Origin: Candidatus Obscuribacter sp.
Lineage (GTDB): Bacteria > Cyanobacteriota > Vampirovibrionia > Obscuribacterales > Obscuribacteraceae
Assembly (NCBI GenBank): GCA_021772095.1
Contig: JADYXR010000032.1
Coordinates: forward strand, 17,880-81,879
DNA length: 64,000 bases
Reading direction: 5' to 3'
In this document: piece after piece, positions 1 to 9,014 of the stretch
Layout: every line of letters begins with the position of its first letter
Numbering within the stretch: the stretch's first letter is position 1
Notes under the pieces: model-generated
What the model was told of the DNA's origin: nothing
Databases searched by the model: none
The model's input: the letters and a program-made list of their open reading frames with translations, nothing else
Translations under genes and position numbers: made by a program

Positions 1-1283
1 CCGGTTATGCAGTTGTCTCCGATGATCAGTAAATCAGTCGAGGCATAAAAATGTTCGATTGCGGCGACTGAATTTAATTCGCCGGTGACCTTTCCGACGT
101 TGCCGTCGATGATGCCGCTGCCGGAATAGATGTTTAGACTCTTCGATAAGTAATCGCCGCCCTGTAAGCGTACGTCAGCGGCGCCCGAGTAGCTACCGTC
201 TCTAATATTGATGCTGCCGTTCAGTGCTTCGAATGAGCCACCTTGCGCCTGTACATCGATTAACCTGGTCGGATCGGGAGACAATACATTGATGTTGCCG
301 CGTGCAGATGAAATTTCACCAGTGTTGGACAGAGTGCCGGAGCCGGTTTCTAACGTTATGGAACCAGAACTGACAATCGAGCCGACATTACGAATCCGGT
401 CGCGTGCCGCCAGTGTGAGGTCCAAGTCCTCGTTGGCGCCCACGCTTTGTATGCTTCCGCCGCTTTCATTGTTTATGTTGTTTCCAAAAATAATTCCGCC
501 GGTGATTTTGTCATTAGACGAAGTGCCAACCACTGTGCCGTAATTAGTGAAATCGCCTTTTACCCCGATTCGTCTGTCGGTTGCGAAGTCATCAATCCCG
601 GTCACACCGGCAGCAATTACGAGATCGCTCACCTTCGGTGTCGCCACGGAATTGATGCTGAAGCTGCCACCGGCCGCGGCACCACTTTTGTCGAGGATTA
701 AACTTTGAGATCCGGCATCGAGAACTTGTTTGATCGCAACAAATTGTCCGGCGGTCACCTGAGATCCCGCTCTGAACGATTGTTTTTCGCCGCCAACGTC
801 GATCGTTACTGTTTCAATTTCATTAAACAGTTTGCTGCCGAGAATGATTTTTGATGTTGAAGAAGTGAGGTCGAGATCGATTTTTCTGGCGTTACCTCCG
901 GTATCAGATATGGTGCCGGTATGTCTGGGCAATTGGTTGATTGGATTGTGCAGAATATTGTTCAACGCAGAGTTAGCAGCTTGCTTGCGTTCGTGTCTTG
1001 CTAAGGCGCTTGCGTCGGGAATGAAATCTTGCTGGCGAAAAGCAGTGTTGCGCAGCACTTCTCGATCCTGCCTGATCTGAATTTTTCGTTCTGACTTATC
1101 TAAAATGTGAGCGGCGTTCCAGCGCTGAGCGCGTAATTGTTCGCGGATGTCGTTATTTCGAAAATTGTGCCTGTCCGCATGATCGCCTTCGGCATGAACT
1201 TTCTGACCGACGGAAACAAGACAAAACATCGACGTCAGCACCACGACTCTATGCGTCAAACCGGGTGTCGTACTCACGCTCAT
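1..1283 (-). CDS. Secreted beta-helix (haemagglutinin-like) surface protein, 3' end beyond window
   Basis: The gene starts at ATG 1283 and stays open for 427 codons until it leaves the window at base 1, so its C-terminus is missing. A good Shine-Dalgarno (GGAGG, 1290-1294) lies six bases upstream. The N-terminus has a hydrophobic stretch (about residues 12-25) ending in VHA, a plausible signal peptidase site near residue 31. After a basic, Gln/Arg-rich stretch, the visible protein turns into short Gly/Asn/Ser-rich strands with recurring patterns such as GSINIRDGS, GSITLETGSG and GDFTNYGTVVG. These resemble right-handed beta-helices of filamentous-haemagglutinin or autotransporter-like adhesins. 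Family knowledge would place it on the cell surface or secreted, in attachment. No secretion partner gene is visible. The class is inferred from composition and rhythm, not from a recognised domain. Confidence 0.75.
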   Translation of the reverse strand, partial: MSVSTTPGLTHRVVVLTSMFCLVSVGQKVHAEGDHADRHNFRNNDIREQLRAQRWNAAHILDKSERKIQIRQDREVLRNTAFRQQDFIPDASALARHERKQAANSALNNILHNPINQLPRHTGTISDTGGNARKIDLDLTSSTSKIILGSKLFNEIETVTIDVGGEKQSFRAGSQVTAGQFVAIKQVLDAGSQSLILDKSGAAAGGSFSINSVATPKVSDLVIAAGVTGIDDFATDRRIGVKGDFTNYGTVVGTSSNDKITGGIIFGNNINNESGGSIQSVGANEDLDLTLAARDRIRNVGSIVSSGSITLETGSGTLSNTGEISSARGNINVLSPDPTRLIDVQAQGGSFEALNGSINIRDGSYSGAADVRLQGGDYLSKSLNIYSGSGIIDGNVGKVTGELNSVAAIEHFYASTDLLIIGDNCIT

Positions 1284-1381
1284 CTGTTTCCTCCAGGGAA
1301 ATGCATGACGATTCAAACTGCGCGTTGATGCGATTCAGTTTGAAGCCAACTGACTGTATTGCCAATATCCAGGAGAGTTGA

Positions 1382-1410
1382 ATTGTACTAGAATGCCGGC
1401 GCTAAATCAA
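1382..1410 (-). promoter_or_regulatory. Sigma70-type promoter for the adhesin-like gene
   Basis: On the minus strand a -35 TTGATT (1405-1410) and a -10 TACAAT (1382-1387) are separated by exactly 17 bases. Transcription would start near 1375, leaving a leader of roughly 90 bases before ATG 1283. The match is by eye. Confidence 0.6.
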
Positions 1411-1485
1411 AGATTGTTGAAGGACTGCTCGTGATTTCGTCGACACTGGAGTAAGCGGAACATCAGAATGAGAGTCGGGATGGAG

Positions 1486-1521
1486 AAAAAAAACTGCCGA
1501 CCGCAAATTGCGATCGGCAGT
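1486..1521 (-). terminator. Rho-independent terminator of the small basic secreted protein gene
   Basis: On the minus strand a 12-bp stem (arm ACTGCCGATCGC, one G-T wobble) with a five-base loop is followed directly by eight T residues. It lies 24 bases past the stop of the gene at 1546-2067. Confidence 0.9.
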
Positions 1522-1545
1522 AAACTGTTTTGTTTTTTGAAATAC

Positions 1546-2067
1546 TTAGAATCTGAAAGCGTTGCGGATGCTCGTCATCAAGCCTGGTTGTCTGTTATGA
1601 ATGTAGTCCAAGAATTGTGGATCATTGTATTGATTCCATTCGTAGCCACCATTCCAATTGTTGTTATGGTATGCGAGCCATTGAGCGCGCAGTTGCGAAT
1701 CTAGTTGAGCACGTTGGGCCGCGCTTACCTGAGCGCTACGAGCCGCCCAGTTATTGTGCACGTAGTTGCGCTGCTCATTCCAGTTGTGGCGGTTCCAGTC
1801 CCATTTCGCGCTCTGGACCGCGCGTCTTTGGTTTTTATAATAGTGCTTGACCTGTTTGTTATTGTTTCTGTTTACTTGCTTGTAAACATGCTTGTTGTAC
1901 TTGTGGTACTGATTAGAACGCTTGGGGGTGTAATGCCTCGTCACGTGTCGGTCATTGCGACCGTCGCGACGGCCATCGTGACGGTCGTCGTTTCGAGCGA
2001 AAGCTGGAGTAGCAAGACTAAAAAGTGCTGCAACTGCAATCAATTTTATCGTAAGGCTGTTACGCAT
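1546..2067 (-). CDS. Small secreted basic His/Asn/Arg-rich protein
   Basis: 173 residues with a classic Sec signal peptide (hydrophobic core at about 8-20, cleavage after AFA at 24). The mature part is unusually rich in His, Asn, Arg, Lys, Tyr and Trp and has no recognisable domain. Repeated Tyr/His/Lys clusters near residues 43-78 give a strongly basic, metal- or polyanion-binding look, but this is only composition. The start is supported by an AGGAG Shine-Dalgarno six to ten bases upstream. It has its own strong terminator and appears to be monocistronic. Function unknown; a periplasmic or extracellular location is the only firm inference. Confidence 0.8.
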   Translation of the reverse strand: MRNSLTIKLIAVAALFSLATPAFARNDDRHDGRRDGRNDRHVTRHYTPKRSNQYHKYNKHVYKQVNRNNNKQVKHYYKNQRRAVQSAKWDWNRHNWNEQRNYVHNNWAARSAQVSAAQRAQLDSQLRAQWLAYHNNNWNGGYEWNQYNDPQFLDYIHNRQPGLMTSIRNAFRF

Positions 2068-2185
2068 TGTTTCTCCTGGAGGGCGTGGTGATTATTTCCG
2101 TCATACGGAACTAAAGTTATGGAATCCATATAGCACAATGTAATTGTCTGGAAGCTGTCTATGATGCCAAGCGACGCCGTGGCGG

Positions 2186-3436
2186 TTATTCGAGTCTGCT
2201 CGATTCTGCTCGCTTTGCTTTGCGATACGCTATGCCGTGCGCGAATAAAAATAACCCGGTGATAGATAGAACCGCAGGTGTGAGACCGATAAGAAGCCAC
2301 GCTGTTTTTGAGATCGTGCCGAGGAATCTTCCAAAATGGATGTTTATCAATAACTGGATAATCAGATCACCCATTGGCGGTTTTTCTGAAGTGGAAACGG
2401 CAAGAACTTTTCCAGAATTCGGATCCAAAAATACTTGTGTGCGCGGGTTATTTGGGTCGGCATATTCAGAGTCGCTAAGCCATACTCGAACAGATTTGCG
2501 ACGCTTGTCGGGGTAGGCAATTCGTTCGACGAAAAAACGGCTGCTTGACTGCTTTTTCGCGATTTCGACAAATCGATCTATAGGAATTGCGACCGAAACT
2601 TTTGGCGATTGTTCGGGATTAGAATCATTGTCATCTGGCTCAGCCAGCTTCTTTTGCGAAGAGACTGGAACAATCGCATTCAAATTCTTTTCAAAAAATT
2701 CGGGGAAGCCAAAATAGAAACCGCTGATACTCCAGACAAGCAAAACAGGTAAAAGCCAGATGCCGAGCACGCTATGAAGGTTCCACACTACACGTTTCAG
2801 ACTACCCTTCAATGGCAATCGAAAACCGTCGAGCCAATTAGTTATGCCTCGCCACCAGACGACGAGTCCCGTTACAACTAAAGTGAACAGGCATGCGGCG
2901 CCAACTCCATTTGCGATTCTTCCTGTTTTTCCGTTTAGTAAATTGAAGTGCAAATCGCGGAGAAATTTTAAAACGTCGTTTTCTTTTTTTACTCCCAGGA
3001 CTTTCCCGGTAAACGGATCGACTTCGCAATGAATTTTCTTGCCATCCTTAGTTGCTGTGAAAACATCTACTGGATGCGTGTTTTCGTGCGACACAATAAG
3101 ACCGGTGACTTTGTATCCGAGAAATTCCTTTTCGGAATTTCTTACGATGTCGCTAAATGATGTTCGTTCTGCTTGAACAGAGATCTTCGGCGATGGGCAT
3201 AACCACGCGGACAACTCATCGTGAAATACCAGGGAAACTCCAGTCAGGCTCATCAACAAGATGTACAGGGCGACAACGACGCCAACCCATTTGTGAATCA
3301 GGAAGATCGCTTTTCGAATCTTCGAGCGCTGCGGAGTTTTGATAAGCAAACTCAAGTCGGAATGGAACGGCTTCGATTTGCTTGTTTGCAGTTGCTGTGA
3401 ATCAACCGGCACGTGCCACCACCTTTGGTGCTTCAT
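2186..3436 (-). CDS. PepSY-associated TM-helix membrane protein
   Basis: 416 residues with the layout of the PepSY_TM family (PiuB-like): a first membrane helix at about 49-70 preceded by the family-typical HKW (48-50), a periplasmic PepSY-like region, helices near 178-195 and 218-242, a second periplasmic region, and a last helix near 372-395. PiuB-type relatives are often linked to iron or siderophore use and some are thought to carry haem through helix histidines; that role is family knowledge, not visible here. Its start overlaps the end of the upstream MFS gene by 35 bases, so the two are probably co-transcribed and translationally coupled. A later start would not remove any domain. It is the last gene of a ligase-MFS-PepSY operon. 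Confidence 0.85.
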   Translation of the reverse strand: MKHQRWWHVPVDSQQLQTSKSKPFHSDLSLLIKTPQRSKIRKAIFLIHKWVGVVVALYILLMSLTGVSLVFHDELSAWLCPSPKISVQAERTSFSDIVRNSEKEFLGYKVTGLIVSHENTHPVDVFTATKDGKKIHCEVDPFTGKVLGVKKENDVLKFLRDLHFNLLNGKTGRIANGVGAACLFTLVVTGLVVWWRGITNWLDGFRLPLKGSLKRVVWNLHSVLGIWLLPVLLVWSISGFYFGFPEFFEKNLNAIVPVSSQKKLAEPDDNDSNPEQSPKVSVAIPIDRFVEIAKKQSSSRFFVERIAYPDKRRKSVRVWLSDSEYADPNNPRTQVFLDPNSGKVLAVSTSEKPPMGDLIIQLLINIHFGRFLGTISKTAWLLIGLTPAVLSITGLFLFAHGIAYRKAKRAESSRLE

Positions 3437-4826
3437 GATCCTGGTGAACCGGCACGTTCTTGAAACAGAAATATAAACTGACGTCGTAAATGCTTTTGAA
3501 CGCTCCAGCCAGAATCAGAGGCAGTCCCGTCGTTACGTTTTGGAGTAGGAAACCAGTCAGAGTCGGAGCAATGCCTTGCGCGATTGCTCGCGCGGATGTC
3601 GTCAATCCCGCGGCGAAAGGGCGATCTTTTTCAGCCACGATCAGCATGGTGTACGCTTGTCGGACTGGTATGTCCATTGATGAAAATGCGCTGCGCAAAA
3701 GAAGCAATCCCGCCGCGAACCAGGCGTTCGGCAAGAACGGCATCAGGCATAATGCCAGGCTGGTCGGCAAGTGCGTGAATACCATTGTGTTGAGGAGACC
3801 CACTTTCTTTACGATCATAGGCGCAAAGAAGAATGACAGAGCGGCAATCACGTTGCAACAGAAGTAAACCGGTCCAAGGAAAGTGGCGTCAACTTGATAC
3901 CGCTGATAGAACCATAATGTTAGTAGTGATTGAACGATGAAGCCACCACCAAACGCGTCCAGGCTTTGAAGCGCGGCTAGTTGATATATGAACTTCTTGC
4001 TCGAAGGAGGCGATGTTTGTGATTCCGTTTTCTCTTCCAGCCCCTCTGCCAGCCCCAGCCCTGTTGATGCTTGTGAGGTCTCGGTCTCATTCGAGTTGGT
4101 TTCGCGCGGCGCTGAATTGCTGATATCAGTGGAAGGTTTTATATCTTGCTGGAATTGCGTCTTGACCGACTGAGCGTGGGGCGCGAATTTCACCATGGAA
4201 TAAAGAATAGCAAGAACGATTCCGCCAGCCGCGTAAATTAGAAAAATTGTTTGGTACGCCTGAACGACCGGCGCAGAGCTCATCGCCGCCACGCATATTC
4301 CAGCAAGCAGTGCTCCAATTGCTGCACCGCCGAAACCAACCATGTTGTACCAGGAAAATGCCCCGGTCAACTGTTCGCTTGTCGTTGAGGCGGAGATAAT
4401 CGTTTGCTCCAAGGGCGCAAACGGACCGCCTTCATACCCGGCGGGACTGACGATGCCGCACGTTACCGCGAAGAGCAAAACCAATTTCGATTCAGCCGTC
4501 GAAAGTATGATGCCACCACATACGATGACCGCGCAGGCGATGTACAAAACATTCCGAACCCCTACTTTGTTCGCAAATGCAGCCGAGAGTGTGGTCACAA
4601 ACGCGTCTTCGAGGAGGGTAGCTGAAAGCAGCATTCCCACCTCGGCGCTGGAGAAGCCACGCTGCAAAAGAAACAACGCGAGGACAATCGAGATAGCGCC
4701 GAATCCCATCGTTCTAATGGTTTTAGCTATACACAAAAGCAAAAGATTGTTTGAACCGCCCGACCATTTGCTCAACGCTCCGCCGAGGTTTAGTTCGCTG
4801 GAGTCTGTTGTCGAACGCTCTGGCAC
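3402..4826 (-). CDS. MFS transporter
   Basis: 474 residues with about 12 hydrophobic helices in two six-helix halves, typical of the major facilitator superfamily. The central cytoplasmic loop (about residues 215-285) is long and rich in Ser, Thr, Glu and Gln. The N-terminal half has the Arg/Gly-containing loop patterns of small-molecule exporters, but the substrate cannot be read from sequence. It starts nine bases after the stop of the GCS2-like ligase gene and its 3' end overlaps the PepSY gene, so the three genes look like one operon. The natural inference is that it moves the product of the ligase or a precursor across the inner membrane. Confidence 0.88.
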   Translation of the reverse strand: MPERSTTDSSELNLGGALSKWSGGSNNLLLLCIAKTIRTMGFGAISIVLALFLLQRGFSSAEVGMLLSATLLEDAFVTTLSAAFANKVGVRNVLYIACAVIVCGGIILSTAESKLVLLFAVTCGIVSPAGYEGGPFAPLEQTIISASTTSEQLTGAFSWYNMVGFGGAAIGALLAGICVAAMSSAPVVQAYQTIFLIYAAGGIVLAILYSMVKFAPHAQSVKTQFQQDIKPSTDISNSAPRETNSNETETSQASTGLGLAEGLEEKTESQTSPPSSKKFIYQLAALQSLDAFGGGFIVQSLLTLWFYQRYQVDATFLGPVYFCCNVIAALSFFFAPMIVKKVGLLNTMVFTHLPTSLALCLMPFLPNAWFAAGLLLLRSAFSSMDIPVRQAYTMLIVAEKDRPFAAGLTTSARAIAQGIAPTLTGFLLQNVTTGLPLILAGAFKSIYDVSLYFCFKNVPVHQDHEAPKVVARAG

Positions 4827-4835
4827 GTCACATCC

Positions 4836-5948
4836 TCACATGCACAGAGTCTGTGAAGTCGGACGAATTAGTGCTGAATTTTCTGGAGTTACCACGATAC
4901 TGCGCATGGTGTCTTTGATGCTGCCATTCAATTTGAACGTATTGATGACACGATCCGCGGGCGTGACGCCGCTTTCTAAGCGAGACCATAATGTTTTTAA
5001 ACTTGATCCATCCATCTCAAAACGCTGAGCAATTTTCTCTGCGCTTGTTAAGACCAGAGCGGCACGTTCTTTTTCTGATTGAGAGCTAAGCCCATTAACG
5101 GACAGATGACGCAGGCGTTCCAACCGATGTGCATCAGAGGCGCGGCCGGTCAACGATTTGTCGAGCAGCATTGCTAAGCCGCAAAGAAAATAAGCTTTGT
5201 AGTCATCCATGTTTTGCGCCATCTCGAATCCTTTGAATTCAAAACGAAGCGCTGGTTCAGTGTGAATGTAATACAACGGCGCCCAGGCTGAGCGCTTGAA
5301 TGTTCTAACCGACTTGCCGACGATGCCGTTTTCAGTCCACAAGCCACCATCGTATAATGGTGAGTTGAAAGATAGTGCCACCAGTGATGGTATATAAAAG
5401 TTGATCTTTTCGCCGAGTGGTTCGCGATCGATTTCATCCACCAGGGAATTTGGAATGCTGATGTTCATGTCCGGACCATACGTGGTCATCGCCGTCAAAG
5501 CCCACTGCCAGTAATCATGACGATGATAATTGGGAGGCGCATGAAAATCATGCGCGGTCGGATGATGAGAAATGGATGCGATCGTCATGTTTGCCTGAGC
5601 GAGTTTGCAACGCAAGCGCTCAGTCAATTCTTTGAGATTTGCAATAGTGGTATCAATTGTCGCCGCAATCGGAGTGCGAATTTCAATGCCCTTCGGAAGC
5701 ATTTTCGTTGGCTTCATATCGGCGTCGGTAAGGTAGTAACCTTCGATCAAATATGGATTGGCTTTTTTATGCAGCGGTTTTATATTGAATCCATCAGTTG
5801 AAAAATCTGAAACCGGAATGCTGTCGACCAGCTCGAGGAGCTGCTCAAACCTGAGGTCCTCTTGAAACAACGGCGAAAAGTCTTTGTCGTTCAAAAGACA
5901 ATGCTCAGTTTCGATACCAAATCCAAAATTGTTTTGTTGACTTTCCAT
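4836..5948 (-). CDS. GCS2-type glutamate-cysteine ligase-like carboxylate-amine ligase
   Basis: 370 residues with the signature pieces of the GCS2 family (YbdK and plant-type gamma-glutamylcysteine ligases): FGIETE near residues 10-15, GIEIRTP near 88-94, SHHPTAHDF near 126-134, and a HRHDYWQW segment near 141-148 followed by GPDMNISIPN. GCS2 enzymes join a carboxylate, usually the gamma-carboxyl of glutamate, to an amine using ATP. No glutathione synthetase lies nearby, so glutathione synthesis is not implied. It is the first gene of an operon with an MFS transporter and a PepSY membrane protein, which suggests manufacture and export of a small amide-linked compound. The exact substrates are unknown. 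Confidence 0.82.
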   Translation of the reverse strand: MESQQNNFGFGIETEHCLLNDKDFSPLFQEDLRFEQLLELVDSIPVSDFSTDGFNIKPLHKKANPYLIEGYYLTDADMKPTKMLPKGIEIRTPIAATIDTTIANLKELTERLRCKLAQANMTIASISHHPTAHDFHAPPNYHRHDYWQWALTAMTTYGPDMNISIPNSLVDEIDREPLGEKINFYIPSLVALSFNSPLYDGGLWTENGIVGKSVRTFKRSAWAPLYYIHTEPALRFEFKGFEMAQNMDDYKAYFLCGLAMLLDKSLTGRASDAHRLERLRHLSVNGLSSQSEKERAALVLTSAEKIAQRFEMDGSSLKTLWSRLESGVTPADRVINTFKLNGSIKDTMRSIVVTPENSALIRPTSQTLCM

Positions 5949-6254
5949 ACGGATACCGTGGTCTCGCCTCGCTCATTAGTCTTTCTCAGGGCGAAGCCTA
6001 TTCGCCTAACTGGCGACACGTGACTTATTGAGAAACGTTCGCAAATTGCTCCACTGAGTTTAATATATAGACGGCCGAATTCAACGCTTGGCTTCTGATT
6101 TAATGTGAATACGTGCGATTTAGAGATGTTTTGTTACTCTGGATTAATCATCCAGTGGAAATTGGGCCAGCAGGAATCTGGTCTATCGGTAATTGAAATT
6201 GATTTGCAGTTCCAACAAAAATTCCAGCAAATTTGCCATTTCCGAAATAGCAGT
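5949..6254. other. Intergenic region, no gene seen
   Basis: About 306 AT-rich bases between the MFS gene (ending at 6255) and the start of the ligase operon. It must hold the operon promoter. A minus-strand TATATT lies near 6061-6072, but I could not pair it with a convincing -35 box. No coding sequence is supported. Confidence 0.5.
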
Positions 6255-7517
6255 CTAAGAATTGTTCTCGGATTTATAAAGATCTTCGAGGTTCAGCTTT
6301 TTCAATTTTGGCGCCTTGAAGAATGCAACAACCACCACCAGTAGTGTCATACATCCGCCGAAGACAACCGAAGGAACCAGCCCTAAAAATTTGCACGCCA
6401 CACCGGATTCGAATTCTCCGATCTCGTTTGAAGAACCAATGAAGATGCTGTTGACTGCTGCCACGCGTCCTTTCATATCGTTCGGTGTGAGCAACTGATA
6501 GATGGTGGAGCGAAGGTAAACGCTGATACCATCTAGTACGCCGCTGACTGCCAGAATACAAAGCGCGATATAGTAATTTGTACTGAGACCGAAGCCAATC
6601 ATACAAATCCCGAAACCAGCTACAGCAGCCATGAATATTCTGCCGGCGTGACCGCCGATCGGATTATGCATCAGATAGGTTGCGCTCAGAAATGCACCAA
6701 TCGAAGGTGCCGCTCGCAACGTTCCCAGAGCCTGCGGGCCCATGTGGAAAACTTCGGAAGTGAAGATTGGCAACAGCGCTACGGCGCCACCGAACAACAC
6801 GGCGAACAGATCCAGTGCCATCGCAGCCAGTACTATCTGGTTTGAGAAAACAAAATTCAATCCCTCTTTTATATTTTCGACTATCGAGTCATGTTTTTGC
6901 GGTTCAATTACGCTGTCAGTTTTGATCATGGAAAAGCAGACTAGACCGAACAAGCACAACACAGTCGCCGCAGCATAAGTCCATCCGGCGCCAAAACCTA
7001 CGTATAAAAAACCGCCCAGAATTGGTCCTACCATTGCGCAAGACTGCCACGCCGTGCTGTTCCACGCAGCCGCGTTGCCATAATGCTCGCGCGGAACGAT
7101 ATCTGATAACAAACCAAACATCGCTGGATTGTAGAATCCACGAGCAAAACCAGAAACCGCAATGGCGACGAAAATCACGGTAGTGAGCGAGTCGCCGGGC
7201 GGAAGTTTCAGCGTGAAGCCGGCAAGAGTTGCAATTGTGCACAGCACAACAAAAACGGCGATGCGCGTGATCATACGTCGATTAGTTCTGTCGGCGACGT
7301 GACCGGCGTACAGCGAAATGCCGATGGAGGGCAGCGCTTCGGTCAGTCCAATCATGCCGAGCGCTAACGGGTTTTTTGTCAGCTCATAAATTTGCCATCC
7401 GACAGCCATTGCTTGAATCTGCACAGCCAGCGTGACGAAACATTTGCCGGCGAAAAGAAACCTGAAATCAGGAATTTTGATTGCGGCGTAAGGACTGGCG
7501 GTAGGTTGGTCGGTCAT
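6255..7517 (-). CDS. MFS exporter, EntS-like (MFS_3) family
   Basis: 420 residues from ATG 7517. Homology-like sequence begins just after this start (IPDFRFLFAGKCF), with the VADRTNRRM loop between helices 2 and 3 and 12 predicted helices. The pattern fits the MFS_3 group that includes the enterobactin exporter EntS and many drug or metabolite exporters. An in-frame ATG at 7559 would add 14 residues of non-membrane sequence with no Shine-Dalgarno, so I prefer the later start. The gene is transcribed toward the ligase operon but is separated from it by 306 bases, so it need not belong to it. Two MFS exporters beside a small ligase hint at secondary-metabolite or metallophore traffic; substrate unknown. 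Confidence 0.85.
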   Translation of the reverse strand: MTDQPTASPYAAIKIPDFRFLFAGKCFVTLAVQIQAMAVGWQIYELTKNPLALGMIGLTEALPSIGISLYAGHVADRTNRRMITRIAVFVVLCTIATLAGFTLKLPPGDSLTTVIFVAIAVSGFARGFYNPAMFGLLSDIVPREHYGNAAAWNSTAWQSCAMVGPILGGFLYVGFGAGWTYAAATVLCLFGLVCFSMIKTDSVIEPQKHDSIVENIKEGLNFVFSNQIVLAAMALDLFAVLFGGAVALLPIFTSEVFHMGPQALGTLRAAPSIGAFLSATYLMHNPIGGHAGRIFMAAVAGFGICMIGFGLSTNYYIALCILAVSGVLDGISVYLRSTIYQLLTPNDMKGRVAAVNSIFIGSSNEIGEFESGVACKFLGLVPSVVFGGCMTLLVVVVAFFKAPKLKKLNLEDLYKSENNS

Positions 7518-7805
7518 GGTGTCGCCTGGACTTGGACGTTGTGATATCGCGTCGTGCATGAATCATAGCAAAGTCGCAGAACACGCACCGATGATTGAAT
7601 GGAACGCTTGAAATGCGGTGATGAACGGACGAGTTATGAGAGATGTGTCATACTATTTCTTCCTAAATGAAACGCGTATAGCGTCGAAACAGTGACGGCT
7701 GTAAAGGTCTTCGTTAGACTTGCGATTCTTTCGTAAAGGACTAGCGTTCGAGTGCACCATATGCGGTGACCGTTATGTTCAACAGTTAATCCCAAGGAGT
7801 TAGTA

Positions 7806-8363
7806 ATGGCAAATCGGTATTTTGGTGCGTTGGTTTTGTTGCTCTCTTTAGCCGGTCCTGCGCTGGCCGGGGACTATCCTAAACAGAAGTACGACGCCAC
7901 CTACACGATGACCGGACCTCAAGGCGCGTCGGAGATGCGCATGGCATCGGACGGTGCAGGAAAGTTTTTAACTAAGACCAAGATGCAGGGGCAGGCATAC
8001 ACAAGTATCGTTGACTACTTGAAGATGACCAGCACCACTTTGATCGAACAAAGCAAAATGGCAATGCAGACCAAACTCCCGGAAACTTCAAAGTATGTCG
8101 GCGACGAGAGCTCGGTTAAAAAAGCTGGTGGTAAATCCTTAGGCGCCAGGGTGGTCGCGGGTCATCCATGTCATGGTTGGCAGTACACCAGCGGTGGTGT
8201 CAAAAGCGAATCGTGGCTTGGCGACGATGTCAAAATAATGGTCCAATCGACCACTAAAGCGCCCGGCGGCACAACCGTGATGACGCTTAAATCAGTGGGT
8301 GGAGCTCCGCCGGCGAGCGCGTTTGAGATCCCTAAGGGATACAAAATGATGAAGACTCCTTAG
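7806..8363 (+). CDS. Secreted protein, DUF4412-like
   Basis: 185 residues with a clear Sec signal peptide (cleavage after ALA, residue 21). The mature part is a beta-rich single domain with repeated Thr/Met/Lys strands; its middle (GHPCHGWQYTSGG, then SESWLGDDVKIMVQ) resembles DUF4412-type periplasmic proteins that look like lipoprotein-binding folds. That match is tentative. A strong AAGGAG (7794-7799) precedes ATG 7806. The phosphoribosyltransferase gene begins four bases after its stop, so the two are likely co-transcribed, though no functional link is evident. Confidence 0.82.
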   Translation: MANRYFGALVLLLSLAGPALAGDYPKQKYDATYTMTGPQGASEMRMASDGAGKFLTKTKMQGQAYTSIVDYLKMTSTTLIEQSKMAMQTKLPETSKYVGDESSVKKAGGKSLGARVVAGHPCHGWQYTSGGVKSESWLGDDVKIMVQSTTKAPGGTTVMTLKSVGGAPPASAFEIPKGYKMMKTP

Positions 8364-8367
8364 GCGA

Positions 8368-8988
8368 ATGAAGCAAATGAACAATCGCGCCGAGGACATT
8401 TTGCGCGAATCGAACACCATAATCACAGGAGATCATTTCGTTTATATCTCCGGTGATCACGGTTCTGGGTGGGTCAATAAAGACGCGCTCCTGCCGTACA
8501 CCGCCAAGGTTTCTGAGTTGGCTCAATTGCTGGCGCAGGCTTGTGAAAACCTGGGCGCCGAAATTGTTTGTGGCCCGGCAATCGGCGGACTGGTGATGTC
8601 GCAGTGGGTGGCACACTTCCTGCAACTACCGAGTGTTTTCACTGAGCACGGCTTGGACAAATCGCAGCCCGGTCTGCAACCGCCGTTTGTTCTAAAGCGT
8701 GGGTTTGATGAACTGATCGAAGGGAAAAAAGTTCTTGTTGTTGATGACATTGTCAACACTGGTCTTTCCATCAGGCAGACTGTAGCCGCGATAGAGCGGT
8801 GCGGCGGCGAGGTGATTGCAGGCGCTGCGTATTGTTCTCGCGGCAATGTTGATGCTGCCGTCATGAACCCTCAAAAATTTTGTTTATCTCGTGGAATTCA
8901 AAATTCCGGCATGGCCGGAGGATACCTGCGAGCTCTGCAGATCATCAGTTCCAGTCAACACAAAGTTCGCACACGGCGCCGATTTTGA
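8368..8988 (+). CDS. Orotate-phosphoribosyltransferase-like PRTase, 3' end frameshifted
   Basis: 206 residues as read. The first 171 are a type I phosphoribosyltransferase: FVYISGDHGSGWVNKD near residues 24-39 is typical of the PyrE-like group, and VLVVDDIVNTG (about 126-136) is the PRPP-binding motif. Such enzymes transfer a nucleobase or similar group to PRPP. From residue 172 the reading frame yields an Arg/Ser-rich tail unlike the family. The family-like tail lies in the +1 frame (see 8878-9007), so a single extra T in a four-T run probably breaks the gene. The start has an AGGCGA just upstream. The true substrate (orotate or another base) is not settled; a full pyr operon is absent here. 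Confidence 0.85.
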   Translation: MKQMNNRAEDILRESNTIITGDHFVYISGDHGSGWVNKDALLPYTAKVSELAQLLAQACENLGAEIVCGPAIGGLVMSQWVAHFLQLPSVFTEHGLDKSQPGLQPPFVLKRGFDELIEGKKVLVVDDIVNTGLSIRQTVAAIERCGGEVIAGAAYCSRGNVDAAVMNPQKFCLSRGIQNSGMAGGYLRALQIISSSQHKVRTRRRF

Positions 8989-9007
8989 AATCCGCCGTAA
9001 GAAATAG
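8878..9007 (+). other. Out-of-frame 3' end of the PyrE-like gene (frameshift at a TTTT run)
   Basis: If one T of the run 8878-8881 is skipped, translation continues for 41 residues to a stop at 9005-9007. This tail reads VEFKIPAWPEDTCELCR..VPVNTKFAHGADF, which fits the usual C-terminus of this PRTase group (an acidic Trp/Pro segment, a CxxC and a VPVNT-like motif). The restored protein would be 212 residues and would end eight bases from the convergent gene. The sequence TTT TGT could also permit a +1 slip, but a simple indel is likelier. Confidence 0.8.
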
Positions 9008-9014
9008 ACTAGAG

